A stretch of DNA of 64,000 bases from Palsa-504 sp963835775 (GTDB lineage Bacteria > Actinomycetota > Actinomycetes > Streptosporangiales > Streptosporangiaceae), in assembly GCA_963835775.1 (NCBI GenBank), contig CAWIHB010000024.1, forward strand, positions 372,001-436,000, written 5' to 3'. The notes under the pieces were generated by a model, which saw nothing but the letters and a program-made list of their open reading frames with translations, searched no databases and was not told where the DNA came from. The position numbers and the translations under genes were made by a program. Shown piece by piece: positions 43,174 to 50,867 of the stretch. Positions within the stretch are counted from its first letter, which is position 1. Every line of letters begins with the position of its first letter.

Positions 43174-44123
43174 TGGCTGCCCCCCAGGCGCAGCCGCGGG
43201 TTGAGCGCGGTCAGCAGCAGGTCCGCTATCAGCGTGGCCACCACGTAGACGACGCCCATGATCAGGACCCCGGCCTCCATCATCGGGAAGTCGTGGGCTG
43301 TTGCGGCCTTGTAGATGAGGTTCCCCAGGCCCTGGTAGTTGAACAGCGTCTCCACCACCACCAGCCCGCCGATCAGGTACCCGGTCTGGGTTGCGATGAC
43401 GGTGATGGTCGGCAGCAGCGAGTTCCGCAGCACGTGCCGGCGGATCACTGTCCTTCGCGGCAGCCCCTTCAGCACGGCGGTGCGCGTGTAGTCGGAGTTC
43501 AGCACGTCGATGGTCCCCGCCCTGGCCATACGGGCAATGTACCCGAATAGAACAAAGACGAGCGGTATAGCCGGCAATATCAGGTGCTTGAGCTGGTCCA
43601 GGGCCGAGGCGCCCGGCCCGGCCGAGGCGGTGACCGGCAGCCACTTCAGCTCGACGCCGAACACTACGAGGAGCACGATGCCGGACACGAACTCGGGCAC
43701 GGTGGACAGCGAAAGCCCGGTCACCGAGATGGCCCGGTCCAGGCCGCGGCCCGCGTAGAGCGCGGCGATCACGCCGCCGGCGATGCCGAGCGGCACCACG
43801 ATCACGAAGGCGAGCACGGCCAGCTTGACCGAATTGATCAGCGCGGCCCGGATGAAGGGCTCGACCGCCGTCTGGTAGGCGTAGGACGTGCCCAGGTTGC
43901 CGTGCAGCAGGCCGCCGAGCCAGCTTCCGTACCGGGTGAGCAGCGGCCGGTCCACCCCGAGCTGGTGGTCGAGGGCCTGGACGGCACTGGGCGCCGCCAG
44001 GTTGCCAAGGGTGGCGCGGGCGGGATCACCGGGGAGAATCTGGCCGGCGAAGAATACGATCAAGGTGAGGAGCCACAGCGTGAGCACCATCAGCCCGAGG
44101 CGCTTCAAAAGGAACGTTGCCAT
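43170..44123 (-). CDS. Peptide-type ABC transporter permease (DppB-like)
   Basis: 317-residue permease with the canonical DppB layout: FLLKRLGLMVLTLWLLTLIV as TM1, ILPGDPARATLG just after it, the EAA-type loop VLKGLPRRTVIRRHVLRNSL, and a GGLVVVETLFNYQGLGNLIY segment. The ATG at 44123 is preceded by AAGGAGGAGG; an upstream in-frame codon adds ten residues and is not needed. First gene of the importer operon, facing a hutH-like stub. Confidence 0.94.
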   Translation of the reverse strand: MATFLLKRLGLMVLTLWLLTLIVFFAGQILPGDPARATLGNLAAPSAVQALDHQLGVDRPLLTRYGSWLGGLLHGNLGTSYAYQTAVEPFIRAALINSVKLAVLAFVIVVPLGIAGGVIAALYAGRGLDRAISVTGLSLSTVPEFVSGIVLLVVFGVELKWLPVTASAGPGASALDQLKHLILPAIPLVFVLFGYIARMARAGTIDVLNSDYTRTAVLKGLPRRTVIRRHVLRNSLLPTITVIATQTGYLIGGLVVVETLFNYQGLGNLIYKAATAHDFPMMEAGVLIMGVVYVVATLIADLLLTALNPRLRLGGSQ

Positions 44124-44208
44124 CCCTGGCCTCCTCCTTGCCGGGCCGCTCATACGGAACGTTCCAGAACAGCCGAGCCTAGCTCAGTTATAGATGGGTG
44201 AGCAATTA

Positions 44209-44343
44209 ATGACGATCGCGCTCAATGGAAGTGACCTGACTGTTACGCAGGTCGTCGCGGTCGCCCGGCATGGTGAGAAGGTAATGCTCGCGCCCGGGGC
44301 GAAAACTGTCGTGCAGAAATCGCTGCTAGGGGACAGCACATGA
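44209..44343 (+). pseudogene. Truncated histidine/aromatic ammonia-lyase N-terminus
   Basis: A 44-codon frame reads MTIALNGSDLTVTQVVAVAR then HGEKVMLAPGAKTVVQKSLL and stops. This is the characteristic first 40 residues of histidine or phenylalanine ammonia-lyases (L...L...VV.VAR.G..V.L). The Ala-Ser-Gly cofactor segment and everything else are missing. The intact hutI at 45721 on the same strand suggests this is the stump of hutH after a deletion. The start context is plausible, so the peptide may still be translated. Confidence 0.65.
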
Positions 44344-44450
44344 TCGGCGCTGTATAACAGCGAGATAGACCCGGTCACCGCCCGAGGGGCAAACCGGGCC
44401 GAAGGCACCGCACCGCCGCCGCCCCCGCGACCGCCATCCCAGGAGCCGCT

Positions 44451-45716
44451 GTGTCCGCTATCGACGGATTTGTCATCACGCCGAGGCCGACGGCGCACTT
44501 CGGCCCAGGCTCGATCGAGCAGCTGCCGGCCATCATCCGCGCCATCGGCGCCGAAGCCGTGGTCATGGTGACCGATGCGGCGCTGGCCTCGACGCCGGTA
44601 CTGGCCATGGTCGCCGCCCTGCTGGCCGAGGCCGCCGTACCGGCCCGGGTGTTCTCCAGCGTGCACCAGGACCCCAGCACCGGCGACCTGGCCGCGGGCG
44701 CCGCGGCGGTGGCCGAAGCGGCCGCGGGTGCCGCGGCCGTGGTGCAGGCCGCCGCGGTCACCGCGACCCTGAGGCCCTCTGCGCCCCTCGTCGCCCCGTC
44801 CGCCCCTTCGCCGCCCTGGGCGGTGCCGATCGCGCTGGTCGCGGTGGGCGGGGGGCCGTGCATCGACGCGGCTAAGGGGATCGCCATCGCCGCGGTCAAT
44901 CCGGAGCGCGGTCTGGACCTGGACTGCCGGCACAGCTTCACCGGGCTGGCGCTGCCCATCGTGGCGGTGCCGACCACGGCCGGGACGGGCGCGGAGGCCA
45001 GTGCCTTCGGCCTGGTCACCGACCCGGCGGCCCGCCGCACGTTCTACCTCGGCCACCCGAGCTCGATGCCGGCCGCCGTCATCCTGGACCCGGTGCTGAC
45101 CGTGGGCCTGCCGCCCGATGTGACCGCCGCGGCCGGCCTGGAGGCGCTGACCAACGCGCTGGAGTCCTACCTGTCGCGGCACCCCAACCCATGGTCGGAC
45201 GGGATCGCGCTGCAGGCGATCCGGATGATCGCCGCCAGCTTGCCTGCGGCCGTCGAGGACGGCACGGACCTGGCCGCGCGGTCGCAGCTGCTGCTGGCCG
45301 CACACCTGGCCGGGGTCGCGATGGCTTATACCGGACCCGGCCTGTGCCACGCCATCGGCCACGCGCTCAGCGTCCGGCCGGACATCGCCCCCGGTGCGGC
45401 CCCGCGGGTGGCACCGTCCACGCTGCTGCCCGACGTGCTCCGCTTCAGCCTGCCGGCCCGCACCGAGCGGCTGGCCGAGGTCGCGTTCGCGCTGGGCGCC
45501 GGCGACACCGGGGCCGGCCCCGGCCGTAACGCCGCGGCCGCCATCGACGCCGTCGCCGCGCTGCGCGGGCGCGTCGGGCTGACCGCGCTGATCGCGGACT
45601 TCGGCATCACCGAGGCGGACTTCGCCCGGATCGCCCTCGACGGCGAGGCGCTGGCCGGCACCCCCCGGCCGCCCGCCGCCGACGACCTGACCGCCCTGCT
45701 GGCCGGGCGGAGCTAG
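44451..45716 (+). CDS. Iron-type alcohol dehydrogenase-like protein with altered metal site
   Basis: 421-residue member of the Fe-ADH/dehydroquinate-synthase-like superfamily. The NAD region is clear (HFGPGSIEQLPAIIRAIGAE, and a GGGPCIDAAKG version of the usual GGGSxxDxAK). VPTTAGTGAEASAFGLVTD follows. An Ala/Pro-rich insertion of about 30 residues lies before GGGPCID. The usual metal ligands look changed: the DALTHAIE motif is EALTNALE, and the final HG motif is replaced by a PG-containing stretch, leaving mainly CHAIGHAL. It may therefore be metal-free or have a different activity. GTG start after AGGAG. It lies four bases before hutI, so the two are co-transcribed. Confidence 0.8.
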   Translation: MSAIDGFVITPRPTAHFGPGSIEQLPAIIRAIGAEAVVMVTDAALASTPVLAMVAALLAEAAVPARVFSSVHQDPSTGDLAAGAAAVAEAAAGAAAVVQAAAVTATLRPSAPLVAPSAPSPPWAVPIALVAVGGGPCIDAAKGIAIAAVNPERGLDLDCRHSFTGLALPIVAVPTTAGTGAEASAFGLVTDPAARRTFYLGHPSSMPAAVILDPVLTVGLPPDVTAAAGLEALTNALESYLSRHPNPWSDGIALQAIRMIAASLPAAVEDGTDLAARSQLLLAAHLAGVAMAYTGPGLCHAIGHALSVRPDIAPGAAPRVAPSTLLPDVLRFSLPARTERLAEVAFALGAGDTGAGPGRNAAAAIDAVAALRGRVGLTALIADFGITEADFARIALDGEALAGTPRPPAADDLTALLAGRS

Positions 45717-45720
45717 CGCC

Positions 45721-46908
45721 GTGCCTGACCGCCACCGCACGCTGATCACGCGGATCGGCGAACTGGTCAGCAACGACCCGGACCACGCCGGGTTCACGGC
45801 CAGCACCGGTGCCGCGGTGCTCATCGAGGACGGGATGGTGGCCTGGACCGGCCCGGCCGGCCGGGCCCCGGCCGCGGATACGGTGGTCGATGCCGGGGGC
45901 CGGGCGGTGCTGCCCGGGTTCGTCGACTCGCACGCGCACCTGGTCTTCGCGGGCGAGCGCAGCGCCGAGTTCGCCGCCCGGATGGCCGGGCGCCCGTATC
46001 AGGCGGGCGGCATCCTGACCACGGTGGCGGCGACCCGGGCCGCGTCCGACGCCGCCTTGCGCGCGAACCTGGCCCGGCTGGCGGCCGAGATGCTCGCCCA
46101 GGGCACGACCACCTTCGAGTGCAAGTCCGGCTACGGCCTCACCGTGGCCGACGAGGCCCGCGGGGTCGCGCTGGCCGCCGAGATCACCCCGGAGGCCACC
46201 TACCTCGGCGCGCATGTGCTGCCGCCCGAGTTCGCCGGCGACGTGGCCGGTTACGTGGACCTGGTGTGCGGCCCGATGCTGGACGCTTGCGCCGCGCAGG
46301 CCCGGTGGATCGACGTGTTCTGCGAGGACGGGGCGTTCGGCGCGGACGAGGCGGCGGCCGTGCTGGCCGCGGGGCGGGCCAAGGGGCTGTCCGCCCGGGT
46401 GCACGCCAACCAGCTCGGCCCGGGCCCCGGCATCCGGGTCGCGGCCGAGGCGGGCGCCGCCTCCGCCGATCACTGCACCTTCCTGACCGACGCTGACCTG
46501 GACGCGATCGTGTCCGCTCCGATGGTCGCCACCCTGCTGCCCGGCGCCGAGTTCGGCACCAGGCAGCCCTACCCCGACGCGCGCCGGCTCCTCGATGCGG
46601 GCGCCACCGTGGCCCTGGCCACCGACTGCAACCCGGGTTCCTCGTTCACGTCCAGCATGCCGTTCTGCATCGCGCTGGCCGTCCGCGACATGCGGATGAC
46701 CACCCAGGAGGCGGTCTGGGCCGCCACCGCCGGCGGCGCCCGGGCCCTGCGCCGGGCCGACGTCGGCCACCTAACCCCGGGCGCCCGGGCCGACCTGATC
46801 CTGCTCGACGCCCCGTCGCATGCCTACCTGGCCTACCGCCCCGGCGTCCCCCTCATCGCCGCCGTCTGGCAGGCCGGCCGCCTGGCCGCAGGCGCCCCGC
46901 CCCCCTGA
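45721..46908 (+). CDS. hutI: Imidazolonepropionase
   Basis: 395-residue amidohydrolase converting imidazolone-5-propanoate to N-formimidoyl-L-glutamate in histidine degradation. Metal and substrate motifs in order: DSHAHLVFAGERSAEF (HxH), FECKSGYGL near residue 135, LGAHVLPPEF near 160, ARVHANQLG near 230, SADHCTFL near 258, and ATDCNPGSSF near 305, all specific for HutI. GTG start four bases after the Fe-ADH-like gene. hutH is represented only by a stub at 44209, and hutU and hutF are not in the window, so the pathway is incomplete locally. Confidence 0.93.
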   Translation: MPDRHRTLITRIGELVSNDPDHAGFTASTGAAVLIEDGMVAWTGPAGRAPAADTVVDAGGRAVLPGFVDSHAHLVFAGERSAEFAARMAGRPYQAGGILTTVAATRAASDAALRANLARLAAEMLAQGTTTFECKSGYGLTVADEARGVALAAEITPEATYLGAHVLPPEFAGDVAGYVDLVCGPMLDACAAQARWIDVFCEDGAFGADEAAAVLAAGRAKGLSARVHANQLGPGPGIRVAAEAGAASADHCTFLTDADLDAIVSAPMVATLLPGAEFGTRQPYPDARRLLDAGATVALATDCNPGSSFTSSMPFCIALAVRDMRMTTQEAVWAATAGGARALRRADVGHLTPGARADLILLDAPSHAYLAYRPGVPLIAAVWQAGRLAAGAPPP

Positions 46909-46939
46909 CCGCGCACTATCGAAGTCGGGCATGGGGCTC

Positions 46940-47448
46940 CTAGAGCCTGGCGGTCAGGTAGCGGTGCCGGAACCTGATCAGCGGCTCGCCCGGCTCGTTC
47001 AGGTAGGCGACGTCGCAGACCCGGGCGATGACCAGCAGGTGGTCCCCGGCCGCGATCACCTGCTCGGCCGTGCACTCGAACGCCGCCAGGCCGCCCGCCG
47101 CGATCAGCGCGCCGGAGACCGGGCCCCGGCGGTGCGGCGTGTCGCCGAGCATGAGCCGGGCCCCGGCAGGCCCGCCACGGCGAACCGCCCGGCCAGCATC
47201 CGCTGCCCGGCCGACAGCAACGTCACGGCGAACCGCGTAACCGGCTGCTCGGCCCGCCCGAACAGCTCCGCCGGATACGACCCGGACATCAGCGACACCA
47301 GAACCAGCGGCGGGTCCTCCGATACCGGGCAGAACGCACTGACCGTCGCCCCAACGTCGTCGCGCCCGTCCGCCACCGTCACCAGCGTGACCCCAGCCGC
47401 CCACGACCCCCACGCCCCGGCCAGATCCGCCACGGGCCGTTGGGTCAA
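46940..47448 (-). pseudogene. Flavin reductase-like domain protein with apparent frameshift
   Basis: Two minus-strand frames joined near 47157-47163 spell one flavin-reductase (FMN-binding split barrel) protein: GAWGSWAAGVTLVTVADGRD, VGATVSAFCPVSEDPPLVLV and AGQRMLAGRFAVAGLPG in the first, then ARLMLGDTPHRRGPVSGALI, AAFECTAEQVIAAGDHLLVI and LIRFRHRYLTARL in the second. The break is in a GGGGCCC run, so one lost or gained base explains it. It could be a true mutation or a sequencing error. The likely TTG start overlaps the SppA stop (TTGA). Intact relatives supply reduced flavin to monooxygenases. Confidence 0.75.
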
Positions 47449-49172
47449 CTGATGTTCCAGTGGCCCGGGAGCATCAGCGGTCCGTACGGCGAGAGGCCGG
47501 CGCGGGCCGCGAGCCGCCCGGCCGGGCCCCAGCCGTCGGCGAAGCCGAAACTCAGCGCGGCCGGGGCGGCGGGGCGGGACTCGCTCGAAGGCGGGGGACG
47601 GAGCTGGTCCAGCGGGGTGAGCCGGGGGTAGACGCGCAGCGGGACGCTGGCGGGCAGGCCGGCCCGGCGCCGGGCGATCTCGGTCGCGGTGCCCAGGCCG
47701 CCGAGCTCGTCGACCAGGCCGATCCCGGTCGCGTCGGCGCCGGTCCAGACCCGGCCCCGGGCGATCTCGTGTACCCGGTCGACCGGCATCCGGCGGCCCG
47801 CGGCCACCTTCTCGATGAAGTCCTGGTAGATCACGTCCAGCCAGCGGTTCAGCCGTTCCCACTCGGCATCGGTGAACGGGTGGGTGGGCGCGAACATCGT
47901 GGCGCTGCCGCCGTCGGCCACCGAGTCGATGGTGACCCCGATGCGCTCCAGTGCTTCGGCGAACACCGGCTTGCCCGCGATCACGCCGATCGAGCCGGTG
48001 ATCGTGCCCGGCTGCGCCACGATGACGTCGGCCGCCATCGAGATCGCGTATCCCCCGGAGGCCGCCACGTCGCTCATCGACACCACGACCGGCTTGCCCG
48101 CCGCGCGGACCCTGACCGTCTCGCGCCAGATCGTGTCGGACGCGGTGCTGGAGCCGCCGGGGCTGTTGACCCGCAGCACGACGGCGCGGACCCGGTCGTC
48201 AGACCGGGCCGACCGTAGCGCGCCCGCGATCGTGTCCGAGCCCATGGCGGTGCCGCCCAGCGGGCTGCGGGTGCTGCGGCCGGACTTGATCGGCCCGGTG
48301 GCGTAGATCACCGCGACGAAACGCTCCCGCGGTTTCGGCAGGTGACGGGCGCGCTGGGCCAGGATGTGGGCCCGCTGGTAGCGGGCCACGTACAGCAGGA
48401 TCGCGTCCTTGCCCACCTGCTCGCGGACCGCCGCGTACACCTCGTCGCGGTAGCCGATCGCGTCGATCAGGCCCTCGGTCAGGGCTTCTTCGGGCAGGAA
48501 CGGCCCGGCGTCGAGCAGCGCGCGGGCCTGTTCCGGCGTCTTGCCGCGACGTTCGGCGAGGCCGGCGCTGATCTGCTCGGCGATGGAGTCGGCCAGCCGC
48601 TCGGCCGCCTCCCGGGCGGGCCCGGTGAAGCCGCGCTCGGTCAGGTTGTCGGCGGCCGTCTTGTACTCATGGCGTTTCGCGCTCTGGAACGCGACGCCGA
48701 TCTTGGCCAGCGCGTCGTGCAGGAACAGCTGCTCCACCGCCACCCCGGTCAGGCCCAGCGCACCCGAGGGCTGCAGGTAGATCCGGTCGAACGCGGTAGC
48801 CAGGTAGTAGGGCAGGTTCCCTCCGGTGAACTCGCCGAAGCTCTCGGCCCAGGCCACGGCCAGCTTGCCCGACTCGCGGAAGGCAGTGACCGCGGCCCGG
48901 AGCTCCTGGACCTTGGCCAGGCCCATCCGGCTGCCGCCCACCTTGACCACCAGCGCGCGCACCCGGTCGTCGTGGCGGGCCCGGCGCAGGCCCTCGATGA
49001 TGTCCGGCAGCCTGATCTTGCGCATGGACAGCACGGCGGACACCGGATCGGTGACCGGGCCCTCGGGCACGCCGTCGGTCAGGTCGAGTTCGAGGATCAG
49101 GGGTGCCGTCTGGCGCTGCCGTAGCCTGGAGATCTGTCCCACGGGCGGCCACGCGGATTTCGGGTCTGCCAT
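47445..49172 (-). CDS. sppA: Signal peptide peptidase SppA, 67K type
   Basis: 575-residue serine protease with two tandem ClpP-like domains. Domain 1 (about residues 40-260) carries the catalytic Lys candidate in AKRHEYKTAADN. Domain 2 (about 290-520) carries the nucleophile in VVLRVNSPGGSSTASD, followed by DVAASGGYAISMAADVIVA and GTITGSIGVI. Unlike E. coli SppA there is no obvious N-terminal transmembrane helix; the start is polar. The C-terminal 45 residues are a Pro/Ala-rich tail. It cleaves leftover signal peptides or membrane fragments. It overlaps the flavin reductase gene by four bases. Confidence 0.92.
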   Translation of the reverse strand: MADPKSAWPPVGQISRLRQRQTAPLILELDLTDGVPEGPVTDPVSAVLSMRKIRLPDIIEGLRRARHDDRVRALVVKVGGSRMGLAKVQELRAAVTAFRESGKLAVAWAESFGEFTGGNLPYYLATAFDRIYLQPSGALGLTGVAVEQLFLHDALAKIGVAFQSAKRHEYKTAADNLTERGFTGPAREAAERLADSIAEQISAGLAERRGKTPEQARALLDAGPFLPEEALTEGLIDAIGYRDEVYAAVREQVGKDAILLYVARYQRAHILAQRARHLPKPRERFVAVIYATGPIKSGRSTRSPLGGTAMGSDTIAGALRSARSDDRVRAVVLRVNSPGGSSTASDTIWRETVRVRAAGKPVVVSMSDVAASGGYAISMAADVIVAQPGTITGSIGVIAGKPVFAEALERIGVTIDSVADGGSATMFAPTHPFTDAEWERLNRWLDVIYQDFIEKVAAGRRMPVDRVHEIARGRVWTGADATGIGLVDELGGLGTATEIARRRAGLPASVPLRVYPRLTPLDQLRPPPSSESRPAAPAALSFGFADGWGPAGRLAARAGLSPYGPLMLPGHWNIS

Positions 49173-49208
49173 GCGGTCAGCTTACGGGGGCAATTCGGGT
49201 CGAAGGAT

Positions 49209-49766
49209 ATGCCGAGGGAGATCAGGATCAGCGAGCACCCGGTCACGATCGTCGTGGACGTGGCCAACGTGATGGGCTCCCGGCCGGACGGCTGGTGGCG
49301 GGACCGGGCCGGTGCCGCGGTCCGGCTGCACGGCGAGCTCGCCCGGCTGGCCGCCAGCGGCCGCGTCGTCCTGCCCGGCGACGCCGGCCCGGCCGATGAC
49401 GCCGAGTGGGTCCTGGTCCTCGAGGGCGCGGCCAAGGCCGCGGCGGCCAGGATCGGCGCCCCAGCGGGCCAGGCAGCGGACCAGGCAGCGGGCCAGGCAG
49501 TGGGCCAGGCAGCGGGCCAAGCAGCGGGCCAAGCAGCAGGCCAGGCAGCGGGCCAGGCAGCGGGCCAATCGGGGAACGGAGCGGCGGGCCGGCTGCGCGT
49601 GCTCGAGGCGCCTGGGTCGGGCGATGATGCGATCGTGGCCCTGGTGCGGAAGCTTGACACGCGGCGCGTGGTGGTAACCGCCGACCGCGAACTGGGCGAC
49701 CGGTGCCGCGCGGCCGGCGCGGAGGTGCTGTCGCCCGGCTGGCTGCTCCGCCTGCTGCGGTCCTGA
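49209..49766 (+). CDS. NYN/PIN-like domain protein with Ala-Gly-Gln repeats
   Basis: 185-residue protein. Residues 13-30 (VTIVVDVANVMGSRPDGWW) resemble the first acidic motif of NYN/PIN-type RNases, and the C-terminal GSGDDAIVALV and VVVTADRELGDRC segments resemble the later acidic motifs. The middle is replaced by about nine Gln-Ala-Ala-Gly repeats (residues 86-122) encoded by 12-bp units. Actinobacterial relatives are often annotated as hypothetical proteins or NTP pyrophosphohydrolases. ATG start, divergent from sppA. Confidence 0.65.
   Translation: MPREIRISEHPVTIVVDVANVMGSRPDGWWRDRAGAAVRLHGELARLAASGRVVLPGDAGPADDAEWVLVLEGAAKAAAARIGAPAGQAADQAAGQAVGQAAGQAAGQAAGQAAGQAAGQSGNGAAGRLRVLEAPGSGDDAIVALVRKLDTRRVVVTADRELGDRCRAAGAEVLSPGWLLRLLRS
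49464..49571. repeat. Nine 12-bp tandem repeats (AAGQ)
   Basis: Nine in-frame units close to GCGGGCCAGGCA with few substitutions, inserted between the first and later motifs of the NYN/PIN-like domain. Confidence 0.9.
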
Positions 49767-49804
49767 AGCGCCGCAGGCTGGACGTGTTTTACGTCACAGT
49801 GATC

Positions 49805-49835
49805 GGGCCGCCCGGCCCGTTCAACCGGGCGGCCC
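49805..49835 (+). terminator. Terminator after the NYN/PIN-like gene
   Basis: Perfect 11-bp stem GGGCCGCCCGG (49805-49815) and CCGGGCGGCCC (49825-49835), loop of nine, followed by CTGTTCCCCTCTC. Confidence 0.85.
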
Positions 49836-49997
49836 CTGTTCCCCTCTCGGCCCGGGCGAACTGGTCGCCGGGGCGAGAAATCGTAACAGCCGGAACGGGT
49901 CAGCCGCCCGACTTACCCGGATACGCGTGGTTTGGAAAACGCTGTGACCGCAAGCTTTACTGGTGGTCGGGATTGTTAGCTGTCCACGAGAGGGAAG

Positions 49998-50279
49998 ATG
50001 CCCGTGCCTGTGCTGCTTATCGTCGTGATTGCCCCGCTTGCCGTGCTGCTGCTGCTGGCCGCCGACCGCGTGTTGAAGGCGGCCAAGCGGATCCGCCGCC
50101 GAAGAGAGGCCAATCGCCGGCTGACCGCCGCCCAGTCCCGGGCCGAGGCCAGGCACAGGCAGCGCAGGGCAGCAACTGCGGCCAGCGGGGCGCTCACCTC
50201 CGTCATGCCGGCCATCCACGATCACGACCCCCGGCACGTGGACGAGCCCGCGGCTGACCAGCGGCCGAGCACGTCCTGA
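49998..50279 (+). CDS. Small single-pass membrane protein
   Basis: 93 residues. An N-terminal hydrophobic helix (VPVLLIVVIAPLAVLLLLAA, residues 3-22) is followed by an Arg/Ala-rich cytoplasmic helix (KAAKRIRRRREANRRL) and a His/Asp-containing tail. ATG preceded by GAGAGGGAAG. No family recognised. It lies 12 bp before the phosphodiesterase gene. Confidence 0.6.
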   Translation: MPVPVLLIVVIAPLAVLLLLAADRVLKAAKRIRRRREANRRLTAAQSRAEARHRQRRAATAASGALTSVMPAIHDHDPRHVDEPAADQRPSTS

Positions 50280-50291
50280 GGGCAGGATGGT

Positions 50292-50786
50292 GTGGTGCGG
50301 GTGGTCGTCCTGTCGGATACGCATGCTCCCCGGCGCTGGCGGTCCTGCCCGCCGCGGGTGGCCGCGGAACTGCGCGGCGCGGATCTCATCCTGCACGCGG
50401 GTGACGTCTGCACCGCGCCGGTCCTGGCCGAACTGGCCCAGTACGCACCGGTGACAGCCGTGCTCGGCAACAACGACGGCCAGGACGTGGCTGACTGGGG
50501 CGCCGCCGAGACCGCCGCACTCACCCTGGCCGGGCTGCGCGTGGCCATGCTGCATGACAGCGGCCCGGCCGCCGGGCGGCTGGCCCGGATGCGCCGCCGG
50601 TTCCCCGAGGCCGATCTCGTCGTGTTCGGGCATTCACACATCCCGCTCGACCAGTCAGGCTACGGCCTGCGCATCTTCAACCCGGGCTCGCCCACGGACC
50701 GCAGGCGCCAGCCGCACGGCACGCTCGGCGTGCTGCGGATCGAGGCTGGCCGCCTGACCGAAGCGGCGATCGTGCCGGTGACCTGA
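50292..50786 (+). CDS. YfcE/MJ0936-type metallophosphoesterase
   Basis: 164-residue calcineurin-like phosphodiesterase. Metal motifs in order: VLSDTHAPR (residues 6-14), ILHAGDVCTAP, VLGNNDGQD, MLHDSG and VFGHSHIPLDQ, then NPGSPTDRR. This is the compact family that hydrolyses small phosphodiesters, usually with manganese. The expected GxxD/GNND/GHSH ligands are all present. GTG start, with a second GTG three bases on. Followed by a strong bidirectional hairpin. Confidence 0.9.
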   Translation: MVRVVVLSDTHAPRRWRSCPPRVAAELRGADLILHAGDVCTAPVLAELAQYAPVTAVLGNNDGQDVADWGAAETAALTLAGLRVAMLHDSGPAAGRLARMRRRFPEADLVVFGHSHIPLDQSGYGLRIFNPGSPTDRRRQPHGTLGVLRIEAGRLTEAAIVPVT

Positions 50787-50812
50787 CCGCTGACCACAGC
50801 GAAGACGGCAAG

Positions 50813-50842
50813 CGTCGGCCAGCTCAGTTGAGCTGGCCGACG
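50813..50842. terminator. Bidirectional terminator hairpin
   Basis: Perfect 13-bp stem CGTCGGCCAGCTC (50813-50825) and GAGCTGGCCGACG (50830-50842) with loop AGTT, between two convergent genes. Confidence 0.9.
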
Positions 50843-50867
50843 CGTTAAGACGTACCGGACCGGGACC

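Noticed and set aside
44184..45824. Long minus-strand open frame opposite the Fe-ADH-like gene
   Set aside because: No motif and composition typical of a shadow. The plus strand encodes a recognisable dehydrogenase with a ribosome site.
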